DNA of 8,526 nt from an uncultured Propionibacteriaceae bacterium. GTDB lineage: Bacteria; Actinomycetota; Actinomycetes; Propionibacteriales; Propionibacteriaceae. Location of the stretch: contig CAMCJC010000093.1 in NCBI GenBank assembly GCA_945875065.1, positions 1-8,526 on the forward strand. Reading direction: 5' to 3'. The position numbers were made by a program, and so were the translations under genes. Shown piece by piece: positions 1-5,359 of the stretch. The notes under the pieces are model-generated. The model was not told the origin of the DNA. It was given only the letters and a program-made list of their open reading frames with translations, and made no database searches. Position 1 is the stretch's first letter. Each line of letters starts with the position of its first letter.

Positions 1-786
1 CGCCTCACCCACGCCATCGAGGTCGCCCAGTGCGCGGTCGCCATGGCCCGCGGCATTGGCGCGAACCTGGCCCTGACCGAGGCCATCGCGATGGGCCACG
101 ACTGCGGTCACGGCCCCGGCGGCCATGCTTCCGAGGATGCCTTCGACACCTACCTTCCCGAGGGCTACGACCACGGCCCGTGGGGCGCCGACGTCGTCCT
201 GGTCGGCCTCAACCTGACCGCCCAGACCCTCGACGGGATCCGTAACCACTCGTGGTCGCGCCCGGCCCCCGCGACCCTCGAGGGGGAGCTCGTTAGCTGG
301 GCCGATCGCATCGCCTACTGCGCCCACGATCTGGAGGACGCCATCGATGCCGGGATCGTTTCGGCTGACGAGCTGCCGGAGGTCGTACGCCAGGTGGCGG
401 GTGATCAGCGGCGCGAGCAACTCGCTTGCTTCATAGGCGGGGTGATCGAGACCACCATGACCACTGGCCGGGTCGGCCTCGATCCGGTGCGAGCCGAGGC
501 TTTGGCCGAGCTGCGGCGGTTCAACTACGAGCGCATCTACACCCGCGAAGAGTCGCTCGCACAGTCGCTAACGGTCGTGCGGGTCCTGCGGTCGCTGGTC
601 GATTGGTTCCTGGACCACCCCGAGGCGTTGCCCGCCGAGTTCCGAGGCGAAGACTTGGTGCGTGGGGTCGTCACCTACGTCGGTGGCATGACCGACCGGT
701 TCGCGTTCGAACACGCGGAGCAACACCTCGGATGGGACCGGGCTCAGCTACCGCGCTATATCGGCCGGAGTCTTGGAGGCGGATAG
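1..786 (+). CDS. dgt: dGTP triphosphohydrolase-like HD protein, 5'-truncated by window edge
   Basis: HD-superfamily phosphohydrolase of the deoxyguanosinetriphosphate triphosphohydrolase type. The family cleaves dNTPs to deoxynucleoside and tripolyphosphate in the cytosol. The frame is open from base 1, so the start lies outside; 261 residues are visible. The window opens with R-L-T-H-A-I-E-V-A-Q, the family's first metal-ligand motif (His4). Next come the paired HD residues in GHDCGHGPGGHASEDAF (His33, Asp34) and the second-shell motif WADRIAYCAHDLED (Asp102). The C-terminal GGMTDRFAFEHA is typical of the shorter dGTPase-like branch rather than the longer E. coli-type enzyme. The N-terminus before the RLTH motif is missing, probably several tens of residues. 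The TAG stop is 10 bases from the dnaG start, and dgt–dnaG adjacency is common in actinobacteria. The substrate range cannot be read from sequence. Confidence 0.92.
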   Translation, partial: RLTHAIEVAQCAVAMARGIGANLALTEAIAMGHDCGHGPGGHASEDAFDTYLPEGYDHGPWGADVVLVGLNLTAQTLDGIRNHSWSRPAPATLEGELVSWADRIAYCAHDLEDAIDAGIVSADELPEVVRQVAGDQRREQLACFIGGVIETTMTTGRVGLDPVRAEALAELRRFNYERIYTREESLAQSLTVVRVLRSLVDWFLDHPEALPAEFRGEDLVRGVVTYVGGMTDRFAFEHAEQHLGWDRAQLPRYIGRSLGGG

Positions 787-789
787 ACT
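784..789 (+). promoter_or_regulatory. candidate -10 element TAGACT for leaderless dnaG transcription
   Basis: TAGACT fits the actinobacterial -10 pattern TAnnnT and ends 7 bases before the ATG at 797, so a transcript would start at or next to the start codon. Its first three bases are the TAG stop codon of dgt. A GGAGG at 775-779 lies 17 bases from the ATG, too far for a good ribosome-binding site. I see no convincing -35 hexamer. Readthrough from dgt may also express dnaG. Confidence 0.5.
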
Positions 790-796
790 GCGCGCC

Positions 797-2629
797 ATGG
801 CGGGGCGCATTAACGACGAAGACATCGCCCTGGTGCGGGAGCGCGCCAGGATCGACGACGTCATCCGCGACTACGTCGCCCTCAGACCCGCCGGTGGTGG
901 CTCGTTCAAAGGGCTGTGTCCCTTCCATGATGAGAAGACCCCCTCCTTCACGGTCTCGCCGGTACGCGGCTTCTTCCACTGCTTCGGGTGTGGCGAGGGC
1001 GGTGACGTCATCACGTTTCTACAGCGCCAACAAAACCTCGGGTTCGTCGAGGCCGTGCAGGTGCTGGCCGACCGGTACGGCGTCACTCTCCGAACCGTCG
1101 ACGACGGCGACGGTACCGGCCCTTCCCCGGGGCTCCGCAAGCGAGTACTGGAGGCAAACGAGGCGGCCCAGGGCTTCTTTGCAGAGCAACTATCGTCACC
1201 GGAGGCCATCACCGCACGCCAGTTCTTGAATCAGAGGGGCTTTACTCGAGAGCATGCCGAGCATTTCGCCCTCGGGTATGCACCGCGCGGTGGCTCCGCG
1301 TTGCGCCAGCACCTGCGGCGCGCCGGCTTCGAGGACGAGGTGCTCAAGGCCGCCGGCCTGATGCGCGACGGTGGCCGCGACTTCTTCGTCGGCCGGCTCC
1401 TATGGCCGATCCGCGACTCGGCCAGCGCCGTCCTCGGTTTCGGGGCTCGCCGGATCCACGACGACGACCGGCTGCCCGCCAAATACATCAACACCCCCGA
1501 AACCCCGGTCTACAAGAAGTCGCAGGTCCTTTACGGCCTTGACCTAGCCCGACGAGCCATCGGCAAGCGCGGTCAAGCAGTCATCGTCGAGGGCTACACC
1601 GACGTCATGGCGGCACACATCTCCGGCGTGGACACCGCCGTAGCGTCCTGCGGCACCGCGTTCGGAGCTGACCATGCCAGGCGCCTGCAGCGCCTTCTCG
1701 GCACCCGCGATGGCGGGCACGCCGAGGTGATCTTCACCTTCGACGGTGACGAGGCCGGCCAGAAGGCCGCCCTAAAGGCGTACGACATCGACAAAGAGCT
1801 CTCGGCCCAGACGTACGTCGCTGTCGAACCGTCCGGCCTAGACCCCTGCGATCTTTGGCTCCGTGACGGCCAGGCAGCGGTCCGTGAACTCGTGGCCCGC
1901 CGCATCCCCCTCTACCGCTTCGTGATGGCCCACATCGTCGGCAGTTACGACCTCGACCACGCCGACGGTCGCCTCAGCGCCCTTCGCCAGGCCGCCCCGC
2001 TCGCCGCGTCGATCCGCGACAGGTCGCGTGTCGAGATATTTGAGCGGGATCTAGCGGCTGCCACCGGCATGGATCTGGCGGCGGTTCGCCGAGAGGTCGC
2101 CCGGGCGGCGAAGGGGCAGCGCGCGACGATGCCCGCACCGGCCGAGCCCACGGTCGAGGCCAGCCCCTGGCCCAGCCCGGCAGATCCCCGCTACCGCCTC
2201 GAACGCGACACCATCAAGCTGCTCTTGCAGCAGCCCTTCGCCTTCGATGCGTCGTGGAACTCGCTGAGGGAGGAAGAATTCGAGCATCCCGCCTATGCTG
2301 AGGCGTTCCGGCTGCTCGCGCCCCTGGAGCCTTCCGACACGTGGACCAGGGACCTGGTAGCTGCGGCACCAACCGCGGAGGCCGCAGCCTTCCTGAGAAT
2401 GCTGAGCCTGGAACCGCTCTACCGTAGCGACCCAGATGAACGCTACGTCTTGGAGCACACCGACCGTCTGCACCTTGTTGCGCTCGATCGTCGCATCACC
2501 GCACACAAGGCGCGCATTCAGCGCCTAAACGCGGTGGAACGCGAAGCTGAACACCAAGAGATGTTCACGGAGCTGATGGGGCTCGAGCTCGAGCGCAAAC
2601 GGCTACTGGAGGGCCTGGAGCGAAGCTGA
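797..2629 (+). CDS. dnaG: DNA primase DnaG
   Basis: Bacterial primase, which makes the RNA primers for replication and acts with the replicative helicase DnaB. It has 610 residues, within the family's usual length. Domains in order: CHC2 zinc-binding domain (about 1-100) with Cys41, His44, Cys62 and Cys65; the RNA polymerase core with the conserved KYINTPETPVYKKSQVLYGL segment; the TOPRIM fold with EGYTDV (Glu265) and DGD (Asp316, Asp318) for metal binding; then a variable C-terminal region (about 450-610), presumably the helicase-binding domain. I chose the ATG at 797 because MAGRINDEDIALVRERARI aligns with known actinobacterial DnaG starts and a TAGACT element lies 7 bases before it. A TTG at 773 would add eight residues and overlap dgt. 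The TGA stop is one base from the stop of the opposing sigma-like gene, so no terminator fits between them. Confidence 0.97.
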   Translation: MAGRINDEDIALVRERARIDDVIRDYVALRPAGGGSFKGLCPFHDEKTPSFTVSPVRGFFHCFGCGEGGDVITFLQRQQNLGFVEAVQVLADRYGVTLRTVDDGDGTGPSPGLRKRVLEANEAAQGFFAEQLSSPEAITARQFLNQRGFTREHAEHFALGYAPRGGSALRQHLRRAGFEDEVLKAAGLMRDGGRDFFVGRLLWPIRDSASAVLGFGARRIHDDDRLPAKYINTPETPVYKKSQVLYGLDLARRAIGKRGQAVIVEGYTDVMAAHISGVDTAVASCGTAFGADHARRLQRLLGTRDGGHAEVIFTFDGDEAGQKAALKAYDIDKELSAQTYVAVEPSGLDPCDLWLRDGQAAVRELVARRIPLYRFVMAHIVGSYDLDHADGRLSALRQAAPLAASIRDRSRVEIFERDLAAATGMDLAAVRREVARAAKGQRATMPAPAEPTVEASPWPSPADPRYRLERDTIKLLLQQPFAFDASWNSLREEEFEHPAYAEAFRLLAPLEPSDTWTRDLVAAAPTAEAAAFLRMLSLEPLYRSDPDERYVLEHTDRLHLVALDRRITAHKARIQRLNAVEREAEHQEMFTELMGLELERKRLLEGLERS

Positions 2630-2630
2630 G

Positions 2631-3419
2631 TCACGCCGCTTCCGGAGCCCGGGACCAATCCGCTTCCAGCAGCCCCCGGGCCTGAGCCAGAGCCTCTAGC
2701 TCCAGCTTCCGCACCGTCGACGGTGAGACGTTCAGGCTGTGCGCCAATACCGCCCGGGTCACCGGCCGCCGACCGATGCCGTACCGGACCCTCAAGACTT
2801 CGCCCCGCAATCCCATCAGATCCAAGATTGCGAACTGGTTTGGGATCAGGTTTTCGCACTCATTCGTGGTGGGCAACTGCTCGGGCGGGAACCGCTCCAG
2901 CGAGTACAGCCGGACCTTCCGGTACTTGCCCTTCGAGTTTCTAACGAGGTCGGTTTCGGCGCGCAGCAGCGACTTGCGCCGTACGGCGCGCCGCACATAG
3001 TGGTAGGCCAGTGTGTTGAAGCTCGTTCCAAGCTGCAAGTCGAAATGCCAGATCGCTTCGCCGAGCGCCACACACCCTTCCTGGAATAGCTCGTCGACGT
3101 CCGTCCTGGTCCGTCGCGCCAGCTCGGCGGCGATCCCCATCACCAGCTTCAACCTGGTCGAGTACAGCATCGTGTACGCATCCTGTGCGGCAGCGACGAC
3201 GTCGTGCAGCTCGGCGTCGTCGCTGCCGCACTCAATGAGGTGAGCCGCGTAGATGCCCGCCTCCAAACAGCGGAACGCTTGAATCGTCTCCTCGGGACTC
3301 AACAAGGTCGAGTCCAACTCCTGCATCTTGATCGTCATGTGCGACAGCCTGCCCTTGGGCCAATCCGGACGCCACGGATTCTTCAACCGCGACAACACCT
3401 GCCGTGAAAGTGACAACAT
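2631..3419 (-). CDS. divergent sigma-70 family protein (regions 1.2, 2 and 4)
   Basis: A 262-residue protein resembling primary/group 2 sigma factors, which direct RNA polymerase to promoters. Residues 41-65 (LSPEETIQAFRCLEAGIYAA) match region 1.2. Residues 85-150 match region 2, with DELFQEGCVALGEAIWHFD as the core-binding segment and SFNTLAYHYVRRAVRR as region 2.4. Residues 197-252 match region 4, with a helix-turn-helix in LAHSLNVSPSTVRKLELEAL. Region 3 is not recognisable; a charged linker of about 45 residues replaces it. The paired Trp residues that help open the -10 in primary sigmas are His and Tyr here. The ATG at 3419 is favoured by GGAGAG on the minus strand a few bases upstream; ATGs at 3338 and 3326 are alternatives. 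The frame stays open far upstream, but that part lies antisense to two genes and looks like shadow. Target promoters are unknown; it could also be a sigma-like regulator without sigma activity. Confidence 0.82.
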   Translation of the reverse strand: MLSLSRQVLSRLKNPWRPDWPKGRLSHMTIKMQELDSTLLSPEETIQAFRCLEAGIYAAHLIECGSDDAELHDVVAAAQDAYTMLYSTRLKLVMGIAAELARRTRTDVDELFQEGCVALGEAIWHFDLQLGTSFNTLAYHYVRRAVRRKSLLRAETDLVRNSKGKYRKVRLYSLERFPPEQLPTTNECENLIPNQFAILDLMGLRGEVLRVRYGIGRRPVTRAVLAHSLNVSPSTVRKLELEALAQARGLLEADWSRAPEAA

Positions 3420-3463
3420 CTCGGGCTCTCCGGGCACAATTGCCGCATGCGCCGACAACACCT
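3391..3463. repeat. three phased GACAACAYCT boxes around the divergent start region
   Basis: GACAACACCT at 3391-3400, GACAACATCT at 3412-3421 and GACAACACCT at 3454-3463, all in the same orientation. The spacings are 21 and 42 bp, close to two and four helical turns, so all three would face the same side of the DNA. They cover the 27-bp gap between the divergent starts at 3419 (minus) and 3447 (plus); one copy contains the sigma gene's start codon. This looks like a candidate operator array. Each copy falls at least partly in coding sequence, so codon coincidence is the alternative. Confidence 0.4.
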
Positions 3464-3932
3464 TAGCCGCGAAGATCGCGCCAGCCTCCGCGACGCGATC
3501 GGGACTGAGCCTCACATCCTGGCCTGGGCCGCCGGCGTCGACGGGGTGGTTGTCGCTACGGGCGAATGGCTCGCCCACCTCAACGCGGGGTGGCGCGCGT
3601 GGCCATGGGAACAGGTCCTGAGCGGGGGGTGGCGCCCTGACCCGGGAGTCCTCTACTGGCGGACCGTCGACGGCGGGGGCGAGTGCCGCTTCGAGGCGCC
3701 CGGCGATCTGCCCGCGGTGTTCCGCGAGCGGGTGCTGGCCTCGACGCTGCTCAGCGCGACCATGGACCTTGACGGCGGCTCCTTGACTCTGACGGCGAGG
3801 CGAAAGCCCGGAGGCAGCGGCTTGGCGACGTGGCTCGCCAGCGCCTCGGGCAGAGTGAACCTGGAAGACCCCGAGACCGCGGCCCGAGTCGTCGCCTGGA
3901 CGGACGACCTCAGGGCGGAGTATGGATTCTGA
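3447..3932 (+). CDS. conserved hypothetical protein of the dnaG neighbourhood
   Basis: A 161-residue soluble protein with no signal peptide or membrane segment and no catalytic motif I recognise. Visible features are an N-terminal DRASLRDAIGTEPHILAWAA segment, alternating short hydrophobic stretches suggesting beta strands (VVVATGEWLAHL, GVLYWRTV), a PWEQVLSGGW motif, a helix with FRERVLASTLL, and SLTLTARRKPGG near the C-terminus. From memory, actinobacterial genomes commonly carry a protein with this PWEQV / RERV.AS.LL / R+.PGG pattern beside dnaG; mycobacterial Rv2342 occupies the same place. A PH-like beta domain is possible but is inference. The ATG at 3447 has no Shine-Dalgarno. CACAAT six bases before it is a poor -10, so transcription may be leaderless. 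The next gene starts 18 bases after the stop. Confidence 0.8.
   Translation: MRRQHLSREDRASLRDAIGTEPHILAWAAGVDGVVVATGEWLAHLNAGWRAWPWEQVLSGGWRPDPGVLYWRTVDGGGECRFEAPGDLPAVFRERVLASTLLSATMDLDGGSLTLTARRKPGGSGLATWLASASGRVNLEDPETAARVVAWTDDLRAEYGF
3460..3465 (-). promoter_or_regulatory. candidate -10 element TAAGGT for the sigma-like gene
   Basis: Read on the minus strand, TAAGGT fits TAnnnT and would give a leader of roughly 30-35 bases carrying the GGAGAG ribosome-binding site before the ATG at 3419. It overlaps the third GACAACACCT box. No good -35 is visible. This is a weak call made from position and pattern only. Confidence 0.25.
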
Positions 3933-3937
3933 CCCGG

Positions 3938-3943
3938 TAGCCT
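3938..3943 (+). promoter_or_regulatory. candidate -10 element TAGCCT for leaderless phosphatase transcription
   Basis: TAGCCT fits TAnnnT and ends exactly 7 bases before the GTG at 3951, the same geometry as at dnaG and glyQS. No Shine-Dalgarno precedes that GTG, which favours leaderless initiation and supports the GTG start. Confidence 0.45.
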
Positions 3944-3950
3944 TCGGCGA

Positions 3951-4673
3951 GTGGACCTCATCTTCATCCGGCACGCCGAATCCAGCAACAACCGTGCCTA
4001 TCAAGAGACCCAGAGCGAAACCAACCGGGTTCCCGACCCCGGTCTGACCGACCTCGGGCACGCCCAGGCCGAGGCCCTTGCAAAGTGGTTTCCCGGCTTC
4101 GCGCCGCAACCAACCAAGATCTTCGTCTCGCCGTTTCGCCGCACCCTCTTGACCGCCGCTCCGCTATTGGAGCAGCTGGGAGCCACGGCCGAGGTGCTGC
4201 CCGACATCATGGAGCGGGGCGGCCCGTATGCCGGTTCGTTCCGCGACCAGAACCCGGCCCCCGGCTCCCCCCGCTCGGAGTTGGAACCCATCTCGCCGCG
4301 CCTGCGCTTCCCCGACACCGTGACCGAGAAGGGTTGGTGGACTGGTCCGACCGAGGACCGGCGCGTCGCGACGGCACGCGCTCGACGACTCGCGGAGTGG
4401 CTACGCGGCTTCGAAGAGAACGAGTGCGTGGTACTGGTCAGTCATGGTGCCATCGGGTCGCTGCTGCTCATGGCCCTGTTCTGTCCGCCCGAGCTCGAAC
4501 ACGATTCCGAGCGGATTGCTGGGGAGAGCTCCAGCTGGTTCGTGCTCGACAACTCGTCGGTGTCCTGGGTTCGTACCCATCCCGGTGGCGACACGGCGAT
4601 TCACGCCTTCAACCGCGTCGACCACCTAGTCTTGGCCGGGCTCACCAGCGCGACAATGGTCCAGCCGAGCTGA
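3951..4673 (+). CDS. histidine phosphatase family (phosphoglycerate mutase-like) protein
   Basis: A 240-residue cytosolic enzyme of histidine phosphatase branch 1, which transfers phosphate through a phosphohistidine. The catalytic signature is at the N-terminus: Arg7-His8 in LIFIRHAES. The other expected pocket residues are present: Arg63 in SPFRRTLLTA, the acid Glu88 in DIMERGGP, and His165 in VLVSHGAIGS. The PGLTDLGHAQAEAL segment is typical. The start is GTG at 3951, placing the RHA motif a few residues in, as usual; there is no ribosome-binding site but a TAGCCT lies 7 bases upstream. It follows the hypothetical gene by 18 bases and may be co-transcribed. The substrate cannot be read: such proteins include mutases, sugar phosphatases, phosphoprotein phosphatases and RNase H fusions. 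A GWWTGPTEDRR segment in the middle may shape the substrate pocket. Confidence 0.88.
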   Translation: MDLIFIRHAESSNNRAYQETQSETNRVPDPGLTDLGHAQAEALAKWFPGFAPQPTKIFVSPFRRTLLTAAPLLEQLGATAEVLPDIMERGGPYAGSFRDQNPAPGSPRSELEPISPRLRFPDTVTEKGWWTGPTEDRRVATARARRLAEWLRGFEENECVVLVSHGAIGSLLLMALFCPPELEHDSERIAGESSSWFVLDNSSVSWVRTHPGGDTAIHAFNRVDHLVLAGLTSATMVQPS

Positions 4674-4675
4674 GG

Positions 4676-4705
4676 TTGTGCCAAGGGGGTGAAGGCTGCT
4701 AAAGT
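4676..4705 (+). promoter_or_regulatory. candidate promoter of tRNA-Asn
   Basis: TTGTGC at 4676-4681, an 18-bp spacer, then TAAAGT at 4700-4705 (fits TAnnnT). Transcription would begin near 4712, giving a 5' leader of about 23 bases before the mature tRNA. It lies just after the phosphatase stop codon. Confidence 0.5.
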
Positions 4706-4734
4706 TTCGCCTCGCGTGGCCGTGAGGCCATCGA

Positions 4735-4810
4735 TCCCTGGTAGCTCAATTGGCAGAGCATTCGACTGTTAATCGAAGGGTTACTGGTTCGAGTCCAGTC
4801 CGGGGAGCCA
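4735..4810 (+). tRNA. tRNA-Asn (anticodon GTT), CCA encoded
   Basis: Full cloverleaf. Acceptor stem TCCCTGG/CCGGGGA with one T-G wobble, D stem GCTC/GAGC, anticodon stem TTCGA/TCGAA enclosing the loop CTGTTAA, five-base variable loop, T stem ACTGG/CCAGT with loop TTCGAGT, discriminator G, then an encoded CCA at 4808-4810. The anticodon GTT is at 4768-4770 and reads AAC/AAU. The gene has its own candidate promoter and is followed at once by a terminator, so it is probably a single-gene transcript. Confidence 0.97.
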
Positions 4811-4816
4811 GCTATC

Positions 4817-4848
4817 AGCCGCCGCCAAACGCGGCGGCTTTTGCCTTT
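4817..4848 (+). terminator. Rho-independent terminator after tRNA-Asn
   Basis: A perfect 9-bp stem AGCCGCCGC/GCGGCGGCT (4817-4825 with 4831-4839) around the loop CAAAC, followed by TTT and a further T-rich stretch to 4848. Read from the minus strand the hairpin has no T run after it, so it works mainly for the tRNA-Asn transcript. Confidence 0.88.
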
Positions 4849-4851
4849 GGG

Positions 4852-4925
4852 TGGGGCATGCGGGGCTCGAACCCGCGACCCAAGGATTATGAGTCCTCTG
4901 CTCTGACCGGCTGAGCTAATGCCCC
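4852..4925 (-). tRNA. tRNA with CAT anticodon (tRNA-Ile2 favoured, elongator Met possible)
   Basis: 74-nt cloverleaf on the minus strand. Acceptor GGGGCAT/ATGCCCC with discriminator A, D stem GCTC/GAGC, anticodon stem GAGGA/TCCTT (outermost pair G-T) around CTCATAA, variable loop GGGTC, T stem GCGGG/CCCGC with loop TTCGAGC. The anticodon CAT is at 4889-4891. It is not initiator tRNA: the 1-72 pair is G-C, the D arm is elongator-like, and the three G-C pairs of the initiator anticodon stem are absent. The GGGGC acceptor with A73 resembles tRNA-Ile(GAT), and the anticodon stem ends in a G-T pair as in E. coli tRNA-Ile2, so an isoleucine tRNA needing lysidine at C34 is plausible. Sequence alone does not decide. 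CCA is not encoded (ACCC follows). It converges on tRNA-Asn. Confidence 0.93.
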
Positions 4926-4937
4926 AAACCGCCACAC

Positions 4938-4967
4938 AGTCTAGTCATAGGCGCTCGGTCCTGTCCC
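4938..4967 (-). promoter_or_regulatory. candidate promoter of the CAT tRNA
   Basis: On the minus strand, GGGACA (4962-4967), an 18-bp spacer, then TAGACT (4938-4943), a match to TTGACA/TAnnnT. The transcript would start near 4931, about five bases before the mature tRNA. Confidence 0.55.
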
Positions 4968-5073
4968 GCAGCCATCACATGGGAGCGTCGGTCGGTTAGG
5001 GAGACCAGGAAGACAGCTTCCAGGAAACTCTCCAGCGTGGCTGCTTAACTGGAGCCGCCGACGGTTCCGCGTT

Positions 5074-5101
5074 GGTCTGGAGCATCGCCGCCGTCCAGAC
5101 C
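5074..5101. repeat. 8-bp perfect inverted repeat GGTCTGGA/TCCAGACC
   Basis: Arms at 5074-5081 and 5094-5101 with a 12-base loop; two G-T pairs could extend it outward. There is no T run after it on either strand, so it is not a standard terminator. It could be a protein-binding site or an RNA hairpin. Confidence 0.4.
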
Positions 5102-5253
5102 GGGTTGCGCGCCGTCGACAACGCCTACCCCCGCGGTTCTCTAGTGGCCGGAGAGCATCCTAGGCGACCGCTTTGAGGCTGCGAAGCCCTGCTAGCGATC
5201 GGGAATCCTCGTGGCTGTCGATCGTGCCTCTAGCGGTAGCAAAGTTCCTGGAG

Positions 5254-5277
5254 GTCAGCTTCTTTGAAGTCAGCTTC
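5254..5277 (+). repeat. 9-bp direct repeat GTCAGCTTC, 15-bp period
   Basis: GTCAGCTTC at 5254-5262 and 5269-5277. The bases between contain GAAG, so the pair also forms CTTC/GAAG inverted halves. It lies about 70-105 bases before the candidate -10 of the DUF885 gene, so it could be an upstream regulator site. A related ACAGCTTC occurs at 5013-5020. Confidence 0.3.
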
Positions 5278-5345
5278 ATCCTGCGATGGCGTGTTCATCA
5301 GCGAGCAGCTAGGGGGTCACTGAACGCGAGCCGATGCTCAGCCGA

Positions 5346-5351
5346 TAACCT
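5346..5351 (+). promoter_or_regulatory. candidate -10 element TAACCT for the DUF885 gene
   Basis: TAACCT fits TAnnnT and ends 8 bases before the ATG at 5360, where there is no Shine-Dalgarno, consistent with leaderless transcription. TGAACG at 5321-5326 is at best a poor -35. Confidence 0.5.
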
Positions 5352-5359
5352 CTGGACCC

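Larger units (their letters stand above)
4968..5345. other. gene-poor intergenic stretch with small repeats
   Basis: No convincing gene lies between the minus tRNA promoter and the DUF885 gene. A frame at 5000-5173 is open for about 58 codons with coding-like codons in its middle but has no start codon. A TTG-initiated frame from 5173 runs into the DUF885 gene and has poor codon use. Small structures are present: TTCCAGGAA at 5018-5026, the inverted pair CTCCAG/CTGGAG (5030-5054), the 8-bp inverted repeat at 5074-5101, a GGCT-GCGA-AGCC hairpin at 5177-5188, and a 9-bp direct repeat at 5254-5277. It may be leader or regulatory DNA, or decayed sequence. Confidence 0.5.

Noticed and set aside
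773..2629. TTG at 773 as the dnaG start
   Set aside because: It adds eight residues absent from family starts, overlaps dgt, and lacks support; the ATG at 797 fits both homology and the TAGACT spacing.
2647..2681. GCCCGGG/CCCGGGC inverted repeat as a terminator between dnaG and the sigma-like gene
   Set aside because: The loop is 21 bases, no T run follows, and it lies in the coding end of the sigma-like gene.
3420..4109. N-terminal extension of the minus-strand sigma frame up to 4109 (a 492-residue reading)
   Set aside because: The extension is antisense to the hypothetical and phosphatase genes, has low-complexity shadow-like composition, and the ATG at 3419 has a good ribosome-binding site right before region 1.2-like sequence.
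4735..4925. tRNA genes as an integration site of a mobile element
   Set aside because: No integrase gene, no duplicated tRNA 3' end, and conserved housekeeping genes on both sides.
4699..4935. Minus-strand frame over both tRNA genes
   Set aside because: It is a translation of the tRNA genes and terminator, a common false ORF.
5000..5173. Open frame of about 58 codons with coding-like composition in the spacer
   Set aside because: No start codon, no ribosome-binding site and no recognisable family; it could be a gene remnant but cannot be supported.
4968..5345. T-box riboswitch before DUF885–glyQS
   Set aside because: No recognisable T-box sequence, specifier stem or terminator/antiterminator pair, and the candidate promoter sits right at the DUF885 start.
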